7,938 nt of DNA from an uncultured Bacteriovoracaceae bacterium. Lineage in GTDB: Bacteria; Bdellovibrionota; Bacteriovoracia; Bacteriovoracales; Bacteriovoracaceae. The notes under the pieces are model-generated. The model was not told the origin of the DNA. It worked only from the letters and a program-made list of their open reading frames with translations, and did no database searches. Shown here piece by piece: positions 1 through 6,561 of this stretch; the first letter of the stretch is position 1; each line of letters starts with the position of its first letter. Location: positions 1 to 7,938 of the forward strand of contig CALFYV010000277.1 of the NCBI GenBank assembly GCA_937952395.1. Reading direction: 5' to 3'. The translations under genes and the position numbers were made by a program.

Positions 1-4
1 CCGT

Positions 5-601
5 TTATGCTTCTAATTGGTTAGTCGGCTCGTCTAAAAGGAGAATTTTGGGTTCTTTTAAAAGTAAGCGACAAAGTGCGACTCGTCTTTTCTCACCACC
101 AGATAAAACACCAATCTTTTGATCAGAGGGTGGACAACGTAAAGACTCCATCGCTAAATCAAGACGGCTATCTAAATCCCAAGCATTAGCTGCATCTAAT
201 TGGTCTTGCAGCTTAGCTTGTTTTTCTAAGAGCTTATTCATTTCATCTTCGCTCATCTCTTCAGCGAACTTAGCATTGACTTCATCGAACTCTTTTAAAA
301 GATCAACCGTTTCCTGGGCACCTTCTTGAACAATATCACGTACTGTTTTATTAGGATCAAGTTGAGGTTCTTGCTCTAGGTAGCCAACGTCATAACCCTT
401 GGCAATTGTTAACTCACCTTGAAAATCTTTATCAATGCCTGCAATAATACGCAAAAGTGTCGACTTACCAGAACCGTTAAGTCCCAAAATACCAATTTTT
501 GCTCCATAAAAAAAAGAGAGCGAAATATCTTTTAAAACCTGCTTCTTACCAGGATATATTTTACCACAACGATGTAATGAGAAGATAACTTTTTTATCCA
601 T
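5..601 (-). CDS. ettA: EttA (ABC-F translation factor), N-terminal part, stopped at window edge
   Basis: EttA is a cytoplasmic ABC-F ATPase that binds the ribosomal E site and gates early elongation according to the ATP/ADP ratio. The 198 visible residues match the first third of the roughly 555-residue family. They hold Walker A (GLNGSGKST, 40-48), the Q-loop in YLEQEPQ (Gln77), the acidic, helical arm-type insert (about 95-145), the signature LSGGE (166-170) and Walker B with the ABC-F hallmark LLLDEPTN (187-194). There is no membrane segment. The ATG at 601 has an AAAGGG ribosome site a few bases upstream. The frame ends in TAA at positions 7-5, directly after TNQLEA, where the family reads TNHLDAE. 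The next codon, ACG (Thr), still fits the family, which points to a Glu-to-stop change and not a frameshift. The second ATPase domain, if present, lies outside the window. Identity is secure; whether the gene is intact is not. Confidence 0.9.
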   Translation of the reverse strand: MDKKVIFSLHRCGKIYPGKKQVLKDISLSFFYGAKIGILGLNGSGKSTLLRIIAGIDKDFQGELTIAKGYDVGYLEQEPQLDPNKTVRDIVQEGAQETVDLLKEFDEVNAKFAEEMSEDEMNKLLEKQAKLQDQLDAANAWDLDSRLDLAMESLRCPPSDQKIGVLSGGEKRRVALCRLLLKEPKILLLDEPTNQLEA

Positions 602-620
602 TGCCGACCCTTTGAAAAGT

Positions 621-656
621 TTGCCCTATTTAAGCAGAAACGAGTGAAAAGAGCAA
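621..656 (-). promoter_or_regulatory. candidate sigma70 promoter for ettA
   Basis: Read on the minus strand, TTGCTC (656-651) is followed after 17 bases by TTAAAT (633-628), with TGC directly before it, as in an extended -10 element. Transcription would start near 621 and leave a leader of about 20 bases carrying the AAAGGG ribosome site of ettA. The -35 match is only 3/6 and the -10 match 4/6, so this rests on spacing and position. It would let ettA be transcribed independently of the upstream membrane-protein gene. Confidence 0.35.
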
Positions 657-662
657 ACAACA

Positions 663-1523
663 TCATACAACATGAATAAGAGAGAAAATAAGAGCAAATA
701 GGTAACAAAAATAACCCGGAATCAAAAAGCAGAAAATCAGAAAAAACCTAAGTATTTTGCAGGCTTTCTCTAATTCAACTAAATTTAAACTATAGATATC
801 CCAAAGCTCTTCTTGAATCAAAGCTAACTCTTCTAAAAGGTTTCCGCCGCGCTGTTGAAATAAACTTAAAATGGCTGAAAGTTTTTCTAAGACCACGGTA
901 TAATTTGAGCCAGATTTATCAAATAAAGACTTAAAATTGGCTTGCTCTAAGGCTTGCTGCAACGGCGTATGGGTTTGTATAGCAATTTGAAAAGTCATGA
1001 TTTTCTTTATAAAAACTTGGGTGAACTCCAGTTTTCTCCTCTCAATTACGGGAAACAAACTTCGGTAAAGGATCAAACAGATGAGCTGTAGAAAGAAAAT
1101 AATCCCTTTGAAAAAAATACCGACTTTGGCCAACTCCATATATTCAGTAAATAATATCATCACCCAGGTTAGCATAATGAGAAGGGCAAACTGCAAATAA
1201 CTCTCCCTATTTAGGGCCCTTAGATTTTGTTTAAATTTTTGCTCATCTACAAAAGCTTTTTTGATTTCTCGCAAACAGGCCTTGGGTGGAAAACCACTCC
1301 TTCTTGAAGCCTTTAGCACCAATTGCACTAGATCAGAAAAAAAGGGATAAAATGGAATTTTCTCTCCTGGAGAAACGAAAGTTGATTTGAGTAAAATTTG
1401 TGAAAGAAAAACAGAAAAGTTAGGGATATTTTTATGAGGCTTTATTGAAACAAGATCACTTTTGAGACGCATTGCAATAAGCGTTAATATTAAGATTGTA
1501 AAAATGTAAATGACAATATTCAT
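663..1523 (-). CDS. membrane protein, possibly type II secretion F / TadB-like
   Basis: The 286-residue protein has an N-terminal membrane helix (about 3-18), a soluble stretch, a pair of helices (about 111-126 and 133-152), a second soluble stretch, and a long hydrophobic C-terminus (256-283). This layout resembles TadB/TadC inner-membrane platform proteins of type IVc pili. In the second soluble part, TPLQQALEQA (186-195) and especially RGGNLLEELALIQEEL (225-240) resemble the 'G.pl..Al' and 'tGGNL.e.L..ia' patterns of the T2SSF fold. No other secretion or pilus gene is visible here, so the assignment rests on topology and these patterns only. The ATG at 1523 is preceded by GGAG about 6 bases upstream, which supports this start. 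The gene lies 61 bases upstream of ettA on the same strand and diverges from the 73-residue gene. The alternative is an unrelated multi-pass membrane protein. Confidence 0.6.
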   Translation of the reverse strand: MNIVIYIFTILILTLIAMRLKSDLVSIKPHKNIPNFSVFLSQILLKSTFVSPGEKIPFYPFFSDLVQLVLKASRRSGFPPKACLREIKKAFVDEQKFKQNLRALNRESYLQFALLIMLTWVMILFTEYMELAKVGIFFKGIIFFLQLICLILYRSLFPVIERRKLEFTQVFIKKIMTFQIAIQTHTPLQQALEQANFKSLFDKSGSNYTVVLEKLSAILSLFQQRGGNLLEELALIQEELWDIYSLNLVELEKACKILRFFLIFCFLIPGYFCYLFALIFSLIHVV

Positions 1524-1573
1524 TCCCCGCTCCGGTTGACTTTGAATTGTGAATGGGTGACATTGAGCACTAA
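1524..1573. promoter_or_regulatory. divergent intergenic region, probable promoters
   Basis: These 50 bases separate two divergent genes and should hold promoter signals for one or both. On the plus strand there is a good -35-like TTGACT at 1536-1541, but the hexamer at the right distance (GACATT, 1559-1564) is a poor -10. No convincing pair was found on the minus strand. An imperfect inverted repeat, TTTGAATTGTG (1541-1551) and CACAATCAAA (1577-1586), spans the gap and reaches into the next gene; it could be an operator or chance. The region also carries both ribosome sites: GGAG for the minus gene and a weak TGAG for the plus gene. Confidence 0.3.
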
Positions 1574-1795
1574 ATGCACAATCAAACTGTAAAAGAATTA
1601 AAAAATACCAAGCAAAAGCTCGATTTTCTGTGCCTTCACTTTGATCCCTTTCACAGTGAACCCAGCGAAGAGATTAAGCAGCTTATTCAAGAGTTTGAGC
1701 TTGAAAACTACTTAGATGATCCCTTTAGCTTCACCAACCAAGTTTTACAACTTTTAGATGAAGCCGAAACTAATATTAAAGCTCAGATACAATAA
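1574..1795 (+). CDS. small acidic protein of unknown function
   Basis: This 73-residue protein is not recognised. It is soluble and acidic, with many Glu, Asp, Gln and Leu residues. It looks mostly helical, with an amphipathic N-terminal segment (about 3-20), a central DPFHSEPSEE stretch (24-33) likely to be a loop, and a second helical part (34-73) broken by DDPFS (48-52). It has one Cys (20), no signal peptide and no membrane segment. The ATG at 1574 has only a weak upstream site (TGAG). It is the first gene of the plus-strand run, 17 bases before the methyltransferase gene, with no terminator between them, so co-transcription is likely. That position and the absence of a better overlapping frame support a real gene. 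It could be a small partner or regulator of the downstream products, but nothing in the sequence says which. Confidence 0.65.
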   Translation: MHNQTVKELKNTKQKLDFLCLHFDPFHSEPSEEIKQLIQEFELENYLDDPFSFTNQVLQLLDEAETNIKAQIQ

Positions 1796-1812
1796 TTTTT
1801 CAAAATTGAAAT

Positions 1813-2982
1813 ATGAAAGTTAATTCTTACACTATTCATCCTATTAGCGTTCAAGAACTTAAAAAGGGACATCCTTGGATCACCTTAGATGAGTATTCTG
1901 AAAAAATAAAACCTGAAGAAAGTTTTTTCAGTGCTCACAATCAAATATTTATCCACGATCCAGAACACAAAAGAGTTCGGGGCCGGTTATGGAGCACAAA
2001 CCCATCTAACTTTAATTCTGAGGTATTTTTAAGTGAATTAAAACTAAGATTACATAGTGCCTTTGCCAAACGGGAGAAATTATCTCTTAAACGTAATCAT
2101 TATTATCTGGCGTTTGCCGAAGCCGATGAATTGCCAGGGCTTATGATTGTTTCTTTAAACTCTCATATCGTGATTCAATTATTTTCGTTTTTTTGGAAAA
2201 ACTACTTAGCTGATATTCAGCAAATCATCTTAAATTACTTTTCTGGAAATATAAAAAGCCTTTGGCTTCACGAGAGAAGTATTGGCTATAAAAAGCAATC
2301 TCCTCCAGAGCAAATCTGGGGCGAGAAAGTAGCCGATGACTATATAGAGGAATTCAACTATCAAATGCAAATTCATCTAGGTGATTATTACGATTATGGC
2401 ATCTACACTGATATGGCCTGCATCCGTGAAGAGCTTGATACAATGCTTTTTAAAAATGCTCAGGTGCTCAATTTATTTTGCTACACCGGTGCTTTCTCTT
2501 TGATGGCCCAGCAATTTGGAGCAAAAAAAATTGTCTCGGTTGATTCATTTAAAAAAGTTCTTGAAAAACTGACCCTAAATATCAAAGCTAATCAAATGCC
2601 ATTGGCGCAACATGAAATTGTTGCAAAAACTAGCGAAGACTTCTTGAAAAATAACAAGCAAGTCTTTGACCTTATTATTTGTGATCCGCCAAGTTCATAT
2701 TCAATTAAGGGTAAGCGTAAAAAGAGTTTAGATTTTTACCAGAAATCTTTGAAAGATATGGACAGAGCACTGAAGAAAAATGGATTTTTTCTTTTTTTCC
2801 TTAACACTCATCAGATGAAGGCACACAAATTTGAAGATTTTATGCACAAAACTTTAAAAACCTTAACAAATAAGTATAAAATAGTTCATAACTACCAACT
2901 CAGTGCTGATTGTCCACTCATGCCCTATTTCCCTGAAGGAAATTATTTAAAGGGTATACTATTACAAAAGTTAAACCAATGA
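1813..2982 (+). CDS. RlmI-like (COG1092) SAM-dependent rRNA methyltransferase
   Basis: This 389-residue cytoplasmic protein has the RlmI/YccW domain order. An N-terminal PUA-like RNA-binding part (1 to about 65) carries the family's GHPWI (19-23). A linking domain contains EADELPGLMIVSL (103-115). A C-terminal Rossmann methyltransferase domain has the SAM-binding motif I VLNLFCYTGAFSLMA (218-232), acidic Asp244 after strand 2 (VSVDS), the acceptor motif DPPSSY (291-296) and a terminal YFPEGNYLKG (372-381) typical of RlmI. RlmI makes m5C1962 in 23S rRNA. From memory it carries an SCS segment after the strand that follows DPP; here that place reads FLNTHQ (329-334) with no Cys, so the base or atom modified may differ, as in the related RlmK m7G enzyme. 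The ribosome site is weak. The TGA overlaps the ATG of the ABC ATPase by 4 bases, implying coupled translation. Family confidence is high, substrate confidence low. Confidence 0.85.
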   Translation: MKVNSYTIHPISVQELKKGHPWITLDEYSEKIKPEESFFSAHNQIFIHDPEHKRVRGRLWSTNPSNFNSEVFLSELKLRLHSAFAKREKLSLKRNHYYLAFAEADELPGLMIVSLNSHIVIQLFSFFWKNYLADIQQIILNYFSGNIKSLWLHERSIGYKKQSPPEQIWGEKVADDYIEEFNYQMQIHLGDYYDYGIYTDMACIREELDTMLFKNAQVLNLFCYTGAFSLMAQQFGAKKIVSVDSFKKVLEKLTLNIKANQMPLAQHEIVAKTSEDFLKNNKQVFDLIICDPPSSYSIKGKRKKSLDFYQKSLKDMDRALKKNGFFLFFLNTHQMKAHKFEDFMHKTLKTLTNKYKIVHNYQLSADCPLMPYFPEGNYLKGILLQKLNQ

Positions 2983-3977
2983 TTAGCGTTAAAAACGTAA
3001 GTAAAACATTTAAAGTAGCGGTCAAAGAAGCAGGACTTTTAGGTTCAATTAAAGGGCTATTTAACCGTAAGTTTGTCACCAAAAAAGCTCTCAGTGATAT
3101 TAATCTCGAAATTAAAGAGGGCGAAATTTTAGGATTAGTTGGTGCCAACGGTGCTGGTAAGACCACATTGATAAAAATCCTCTCCGGTATTATTCATGCC
3201 AGTGATGGTGAAGTCAGTGTTTTGGGCTTTGACCCTTGGAAAAGACAAGACGAATACCGGAAACAAATGGCGCTTATTATGGGTCAAAAAGCTCAAGTCT
3301 GGTGGGACTTGCCTGCTCTTGATAGTTTTTTATTACTTAAAGAAATTTATCAAATACCTCAGGTTCAATACAAAAAAAGAATGGAGTTTCTAGCAGAAAC
3401 ATTAGGTTTGAAAGACCAACTTAAAATTCAAGTGCGAAAACTTTCCCTCGGTGAAAGGATGAAAGTAGAGCTCATGGCTGCACTTTTACATAATCCTAAA
3501 ATTGTTTATTTAGATGAACCGACTATCGGACTGGATTTGACCGCTCAGAAAGCTATCAGAAAATTCTTACTTGATTATCGCAAAGAATTCAAACCGGCCA
3601 TGATCCTCACCTCACATTATATGGATGATATTGAAAAATTGTGCGAGCGTATCGCGATTATGCGTGAAGGAACTATCGTCTATGATGGACAATTGGAAAA
3701 TGTGCGAGAGCAATATGCTAAAGAGAAAATTATTGTAGTTAATCTCAGACAAGATGAATGGAGCATGCCTCAGGTTACGGCCCACGTTAAAAACCTAGGT
3801 CAGATTATCCATTTCGAAGAAGGGATCCTCAAAATCAAAACAGCTAAAGATGAAATCGCTAAAAAAAGCTCATATCTGTTAGAAAACTTACCTATTTCAG
3901 ATCTCACTATCGAAAACCCTGAAATTGCAGACATGATTGAATCCATTATGCTCAAAGGTAATCATGCTAAAAACTAA
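2979..3977 (+). CDS. ABC-2 exporter ATP-binding protein (COG4586 type)
   Basis: This is the 332-residue cytoplasmic ATPase that powers the two permeases encoded next. It has Walker A GANGAGKTT (55-63), a Q-loop within IMGQKAQVWWDLPALDSF (100-117), the signature LSLGERMK (155-162), Walker B IVYLDEP (175-181), the D-loop GLD (184-186) and the switch His in TSHYMDDIEKLCER (211-224). The combination of the N-terminal insert (about 14-36), the QKAQVWWDLP string, the LSLGE signature and SHYMDDIE is diagnostic of COG4586, an exporter family without an agreed substrate. The C-terminal 90 residues form the accessory domain common in drug and polysaccharide ABC-2 ATPases. The ATG overlaps the methyltransferase stop (ATGA), and its own end overlaps the first permease gene by 14 bases. 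All catalytic motifs are intact, so it should be active. Confidence 0.93.
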   Translation: MISVKNVSKTFKVAVKEAGLLGSIKGLFNRKFVTKKALSDINLEIKEGEILGLVGANGAGKTTLIKILSGIIHASDGEVSVLGFDPWKRQDEYRKQMALIMGQKAQVWWDLPALDSFLLLKEIYQIPQVQYKKRMEFLAETLGLKDQLKIQVRKLSLGERMKVELMAALLHNPKIVYLDEPTIGLDLTAQKAIRKFLLDYRKEFKPAMILTSHYMDDIEKLCERIAIMREGTIVYDGQLENVREQYAKEKIIVVNLRQDEWSMPQVTAHVKNLGQIIHFEEGILKIKTAKDEIAKKSSYLLENLPISDLTIENPEIADMIESIMLKGNHAKN

Positions 3978-4776
3978 TTGGCGTCTACATGTCTTTTTTT
4001 TAGAAATCAGAAAAATCATGGCCTACCGTTCAGATTTTTGGGTTAATCAAATTGGGAATATTGTTTTCACACTAGTTATTTCTTATTCACTTTGGAAAAA
4101 TATTTATGACTTTAAAGGAGTAGACGTCTTAAATGGCCATACACTTAATAGTCTCGTTTTTTATTATTTAATTGCTTCCATTGTTTCAAAGGCGATGTTA
4201 GGTGAAGATATTGGTTTTCTCTCGAAAGAAATTTATGAAGGGACACTCAATCGCTTTTTAGTTTACCCTATTTCGTTATTCCAATATAAACATATAACCT
4301 TTCTGACTCACTCTTTATTTCAATCAGTGCAAGTCATTTTTATTTTTTTCATTCAATACCTATACTTAGAAAAACTATCACTCAGTGACATCCCTTATTC
4401 TCATTATTTTCTTGGTGTATTGACTATGACATTGGCCAGTTCACTTTTTTTTATGATTGCCTGCGTTTTAGAATCTGTCGCCTTTTGGGCAGATCAAACC
4501 TGGACTCTCTTAGTTGCTTTTCGCATGTCTTGTAACTTTTTTGGTGGCTCCATGTTACCGTTAAATTTCTTTCCTGAATGGGGACAAAAGATAATTGCAA
4601 TGACACCTTTTCCTTATATTATCAATTTCCCTTTGAAAGTTTTTTTAGGTGAATATGATAGCCGTTTCTATTTTGAAAATCTCATGATGTTAAGTTTTTG
4701 GTATCTTCTCTTCTTAGGAGTTTTTAAACTTATTTGGCATAAAGGGAAATACCAATACACAGGAGTGGGAATGTGA
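3964..4776 (+). CDS. ABC-2 exporter permease 1 (COG4587 type)
   Basis: This 270-residue inner-membrane protein has about six hydrophobic segments (26-45, 62-80, 112-136, 148-175, 180-200, 238-256). The short N-terminus with MAYRSDFWVNQIG (19-31) and the re-entrant-looking GGSMLPLNFFPEWGQKI (194-210), followed by TPFPYIINFPLK (214-225), are typical of the ABC2_membrane_6 (formerly DUF990) permeases that pair with COG4586 ATPases. The start was chosen at 3964 because AAAGG lies 5 bases upstream; a further in-frame ATG at 3937 would add nine residues and has no comparable site. The gene overlaps the ATPase by 14 bases and the second permease by 4. It is rich in Phe, Leu and Ile, giving T-rich DNA, which is expected for a membrane protein. 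It probably forms a heterodimer with permease 2. The substrate cannot be read from the sequence. Confidence 0.88.
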   Translation: MLKTNWRLHVFFLEIRKIMAYRSDFWVNQIGNIVFTLVISYSLWKNIYDFKGVDVLNGHTLNSLVFYYLIASIVSKAMLGEDIGFLSKEIYEGTLNRFLVYPISLFQYKHITFLTHSLFQSVQVIFIFFIQYLYLEKLSLSDIPYSHYFLGVLTMTLASSLFFMIACVLESVAFWADQTWTLLVAFRMSCNFFGGSMLPLNFFPEWGQKIIAMTPFPYIINFPLKVFLGEYDSRFYFENLMMLSFWYLLFLGVFKLIWHKGKYQYTGVGM

Positions 4777-5558
4777 GGTATCTGCGCTTATATTTTTATT
4801 TCCTAAGATTTTCTTTTTCCAAGGCCATGGAGTTTCGCCTAGATTTTTTCTTTAGAATTTTCATGGATATTTTTTTCTACGCCATTGCTTTACTGTTTTT
4901 TAAGGTGCTCTATTTACATACCAATTTACTGGCCGGCTGGACTGAAGAACAATCTTATATTTTTGTTGCGGGAACTCTATTATCAGACGCTATCATGATG
5001 ACAGTTTTTGCTAATAATATGTGGTGGTTTCCAGTCTTCGTCAATCGAGGTGATTTGGATCACTATCTCACCAAACCAGTTTCAACTCTCTTTTTTCTCT
5101 CATTAAGAGATTTTGCAGCTAATTCATTCGTTAACCTGATTATGGCCGCTGGGATTTTTGCTTGGGCGATTTACCGCTATTCACTACCACTGAGCTTTTT
5201 ACAAGTCATGTTCTACCTCGTACTCATTTTAAATGGAGCCGTTCTCTACTATATGTTTAATATGATGTTCTACTTTCCTGTTTTTTGGACTGGCTCCCCT
5301 CGTGGATTCGGCACACTTTACTGGACTATGATTCATTCAGCAGAAAGACCTGACCGTATATATTCGGGCTGGGTAAGACGTCTATTTGTTTATATTATTC
5401 CTTTCTGCTTAATGGTTTCATATCCCACCAGACTAGTTTTAGAAGAGTTTGATTGGAATATTTTCTTACATGTTGTTTTATTAAGCTTAGCTTATTGGCC
5501 AGTCTATCTTTTCTTCTGGTCTAGAGGACTACGGGCCTATTCATCTGCCTCTTCTTAG
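4773..5558 (+). CDS. ABC-2 exporter permease 2 (COG3694 type)
   Basis: This 261-residue inner-membrane protein is the second half of the exporter channel. It has about six hydrophobic segments (24-48, 60-82, 103-110 running into 117-135, 143-170, 203-217, 231-249). Family-like features are MEFRLDFFFRI (19-29), the NRGDLDHYLTKPVS loop (91-104), and YSGWVRRLFVYIIPFCLMVS (197-216), followed by YPTR (217-220). These match the COG3694 permeases found next to COG4586 and COG4587 genes. The start is GTG at 4773, supported by AGGAG at 4761-4765 with 7 bases of spacing; the GTG overlaps the TGA of permease 1, so translation is probably coupled. It is the last gene of the tight cluster, and a 64-base gap follows. 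The full ATPase plus two-permease set is intact, so a functional transporter, most likely an exporter, is expected. Confidence 0.88.
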   Translation: MRYLRLYFYFLRFSFSKAMEFRLDFFFRIFMDIFFYAIALLFFKVLYLHTNLLAGWTEEQSYIFVAGTLLSDAIMMTVFANNMWWFPVFVNRGDLDHYLTKPVSTLFFLSLRDFAANSFVNLIMAAGIFAWAIYRYSLPLSFLQVMFYLVLILNGAVLYYMFNMMFYFPVFWTGSPRGFGTLYWTMIHSAERPDRIYSGWVRRLFVYIIPFCLMVSYPTRLVLEEFDWNIFLHVVLLSLAYWPVYLFFWSRGLRAYSSASS

Positions 5559-5588
5559 CCTTGTCTAAGAGTTTTTAAAAGACAATGC

Positions 5589-5623
5589 TTGATTAGATGA
5601 AAAGCTTGGTTAATATAAGCCTA
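5589..5623 (+). promoter_or_regulatory. candidate promoter for the membrane-peroxiredoxin gene
   Basis: TTGATT (5589-5594) is followed after 16 bases by TAATAT (5611-5616). An overlapping TATAAG (5614-5619) is a better -10 match but lies 19 bases away. Either choice puts the transcription start at or very near the ATG at 5623, and no purine-rich ribosome site precedes that ATG, so the mRNA may be leaderless. The rest of the 5559-5622 gap holds only a 6-base inverted repeat (TTGTCT/AGACAA) without a T-tract, which is not a convincing terminator. Confidence 0.35.
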
Positions 5624-6561
5624 TGGAAAATAAATACATAAAACCTTGGATGACAACCACCCTTTTCTGGGCTTCGCTCTATAACATAGGATGGGGTCTT
5701 TATATTCTCTTGGCACCAGAACATTATTGGATTGCCAACAATATCCAATCTCCACTTTACCCTAGCTTATGGCAAGGTGTTGGTGTTTTTATTATTATTT
5801 TTGGAATTAGTTATTATATCGCAAGTCTTAATATTAAAAAACATTGGCCCTTGATTTTAATGGGGCTTTTGGCCAAAATTTCTTGGCCTGCTCTCTTCTT
5901 ATATCACTACTTGAGCAATCAATTACCTCTCTCTTTTGGTTATTCTTTAATAGCTAACGATATTATTTGGTGGGCACCATTTATTCTTATCTTAAGAGCG
6001 GTTTATCTAAATTTTATTGATGAAGATATTAATGAGGAAATCGATCTTTTTGAAAGTGCTGAGGAAGCATTAGAGAAAAGTTTTACTAATAATCTCAATT
6101 TCTTGAAGGATTTAAGTTTTAAACAACCAGTACTTCTTATGCTTATGCGACATCATGGCTGTACTTTTTGTAAAGAAGCACTCAGTGATTTAAAAAATGT
6201 TCGCAGTGATTTAGAAAATAAAGGTTTCAAAATTGTTTTAGTGCATATGAGCCAACAAGATAAAGCCTGTGAATTCTTTAAAAAATATAAACTCGATGAC
6301 CTAGAACATATCAGTGATCCTCACCGTGTCCTCTATAAGAGCATTGGACTTTGCAGAGGTAGATTATCTCAACTGTTAGGTCTTAATGTTATCTTCAGAG
6401 GTTTTAGTGCCGCTTTAAAAGGTCATTTTCAGGGGAGACTAGAAGGTGATGCCTTTCAAATGCCAGGACTTTTCTTGATCAAAAACGGCACTATCATAAA
6501 GTCTTACCAATACAACAGTGCCGCCTCTAAAGTTGATTTTTTACAATTTGCTAGTGTTTAA
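5623..6561 (+). CDS. four-helix membrane protein fused to an AhpC/TSA-like redox domain
   Basis: This 312-residue protein has two parts. Residues 1 to about 130 hold four hydrophobic segments (about 12-31, 47-67, 75-95, 108-128). The two Lys residues at 72-73 between helices 2 and 3 favour a cytoplasmic N-terminus and C-terminus. An acidic linker (133-152) leads to a thioredoxin-fold domain (about 160-312) resembling the AhpC-TSA_2 peroxiredoxin-like family. It contains LLMLMRHHGCTFCKEAL (171-187) with a CxxC pair (Cys180, Cys183), a HISDPHRVLYKSIGL segment (229-243) and QMPGLFLIKNGTII (279-292). Such domains reduce peroxides or disulfides; the substrate and electron donor here are unknown. 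The membrane half is not a family I can name. The start ATG lacks an obvious ribosome site. It lies 64 bases after the exporter operon and converges with the next gene, sharing a TTAA that contains both stops. The redox-domain call is fairly sure, the membrane-half function unknown. Confidence 0.8.
   Translation: MENKYIKPWMTTTLFWASLYNIGWGLYILLAPEHYWIANNIQSPLYPSLWQGVGVFIIIFGISYYIASLNIKKHWPLILMGLLAKISWPALFLYHYLSNQLPLSFGYSLIANDIIWWAPFILILRAVYLNFIDEDINEEIDLFESAEEALEKSFTNNLNFLKDLSFKQPVLLMLMRHHGCTFCKEALSDLKNVRSDLENKGFKIVLVHMSQQDKACEFFKKYKLDDLEHISDPHRVLYKSIGLCRGRLSQLLGLNVIFRGFSAALKGHFQGRLEGDAFQMPGLFLIKNGTIIKSYQYNSAASKVDFLQFASV

Noticed and set aside
2918..3166. Open frame of 82 codons on the minus strand opposite the methyltransferase end and the ATPase start
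   Set aside because: It lies antisense to two well-supported genes, has no ribosome site or family resemblance, and its Leu/Thr/Pro-rich content is typical of a shadow of the opposite strand.
3196..3393. Open frame of 65 codons on the plus strand inside the ATPase gene
   Set aside because: It lies wholly within the ATPase coding region between conserved motifs in another frame, with no sign of independent translation.
3937..3963. Upstream ATG of permease 1 as the start
   Set aside because: It would overlap the ATPase by 41 bases and lacks a ribosome site, whereas the ATG at 3964 has AAAGG at good spacing.
5561..5585. Inverted repeat TTGTCT/AGACAA after the exporter operon as a terminator
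   Set aside because: The stem is only 6 bp, AT-containing, with a long loop and no following T-tract, so it is unlikely to terminate transcription.
6183..6219. Near-perfect 16-base direct repeat with a 21-base period (CAGTGATTTAAAAAAT / CAGTGATTTAGAAAAT)
   Set aside because: It encodes SDLKN and SDLEN seven residues apart on what looks like an amphipathic helix. It is best explained by protein heptad spacing and biased codon use, and not by a mobile or regulatory repeat.
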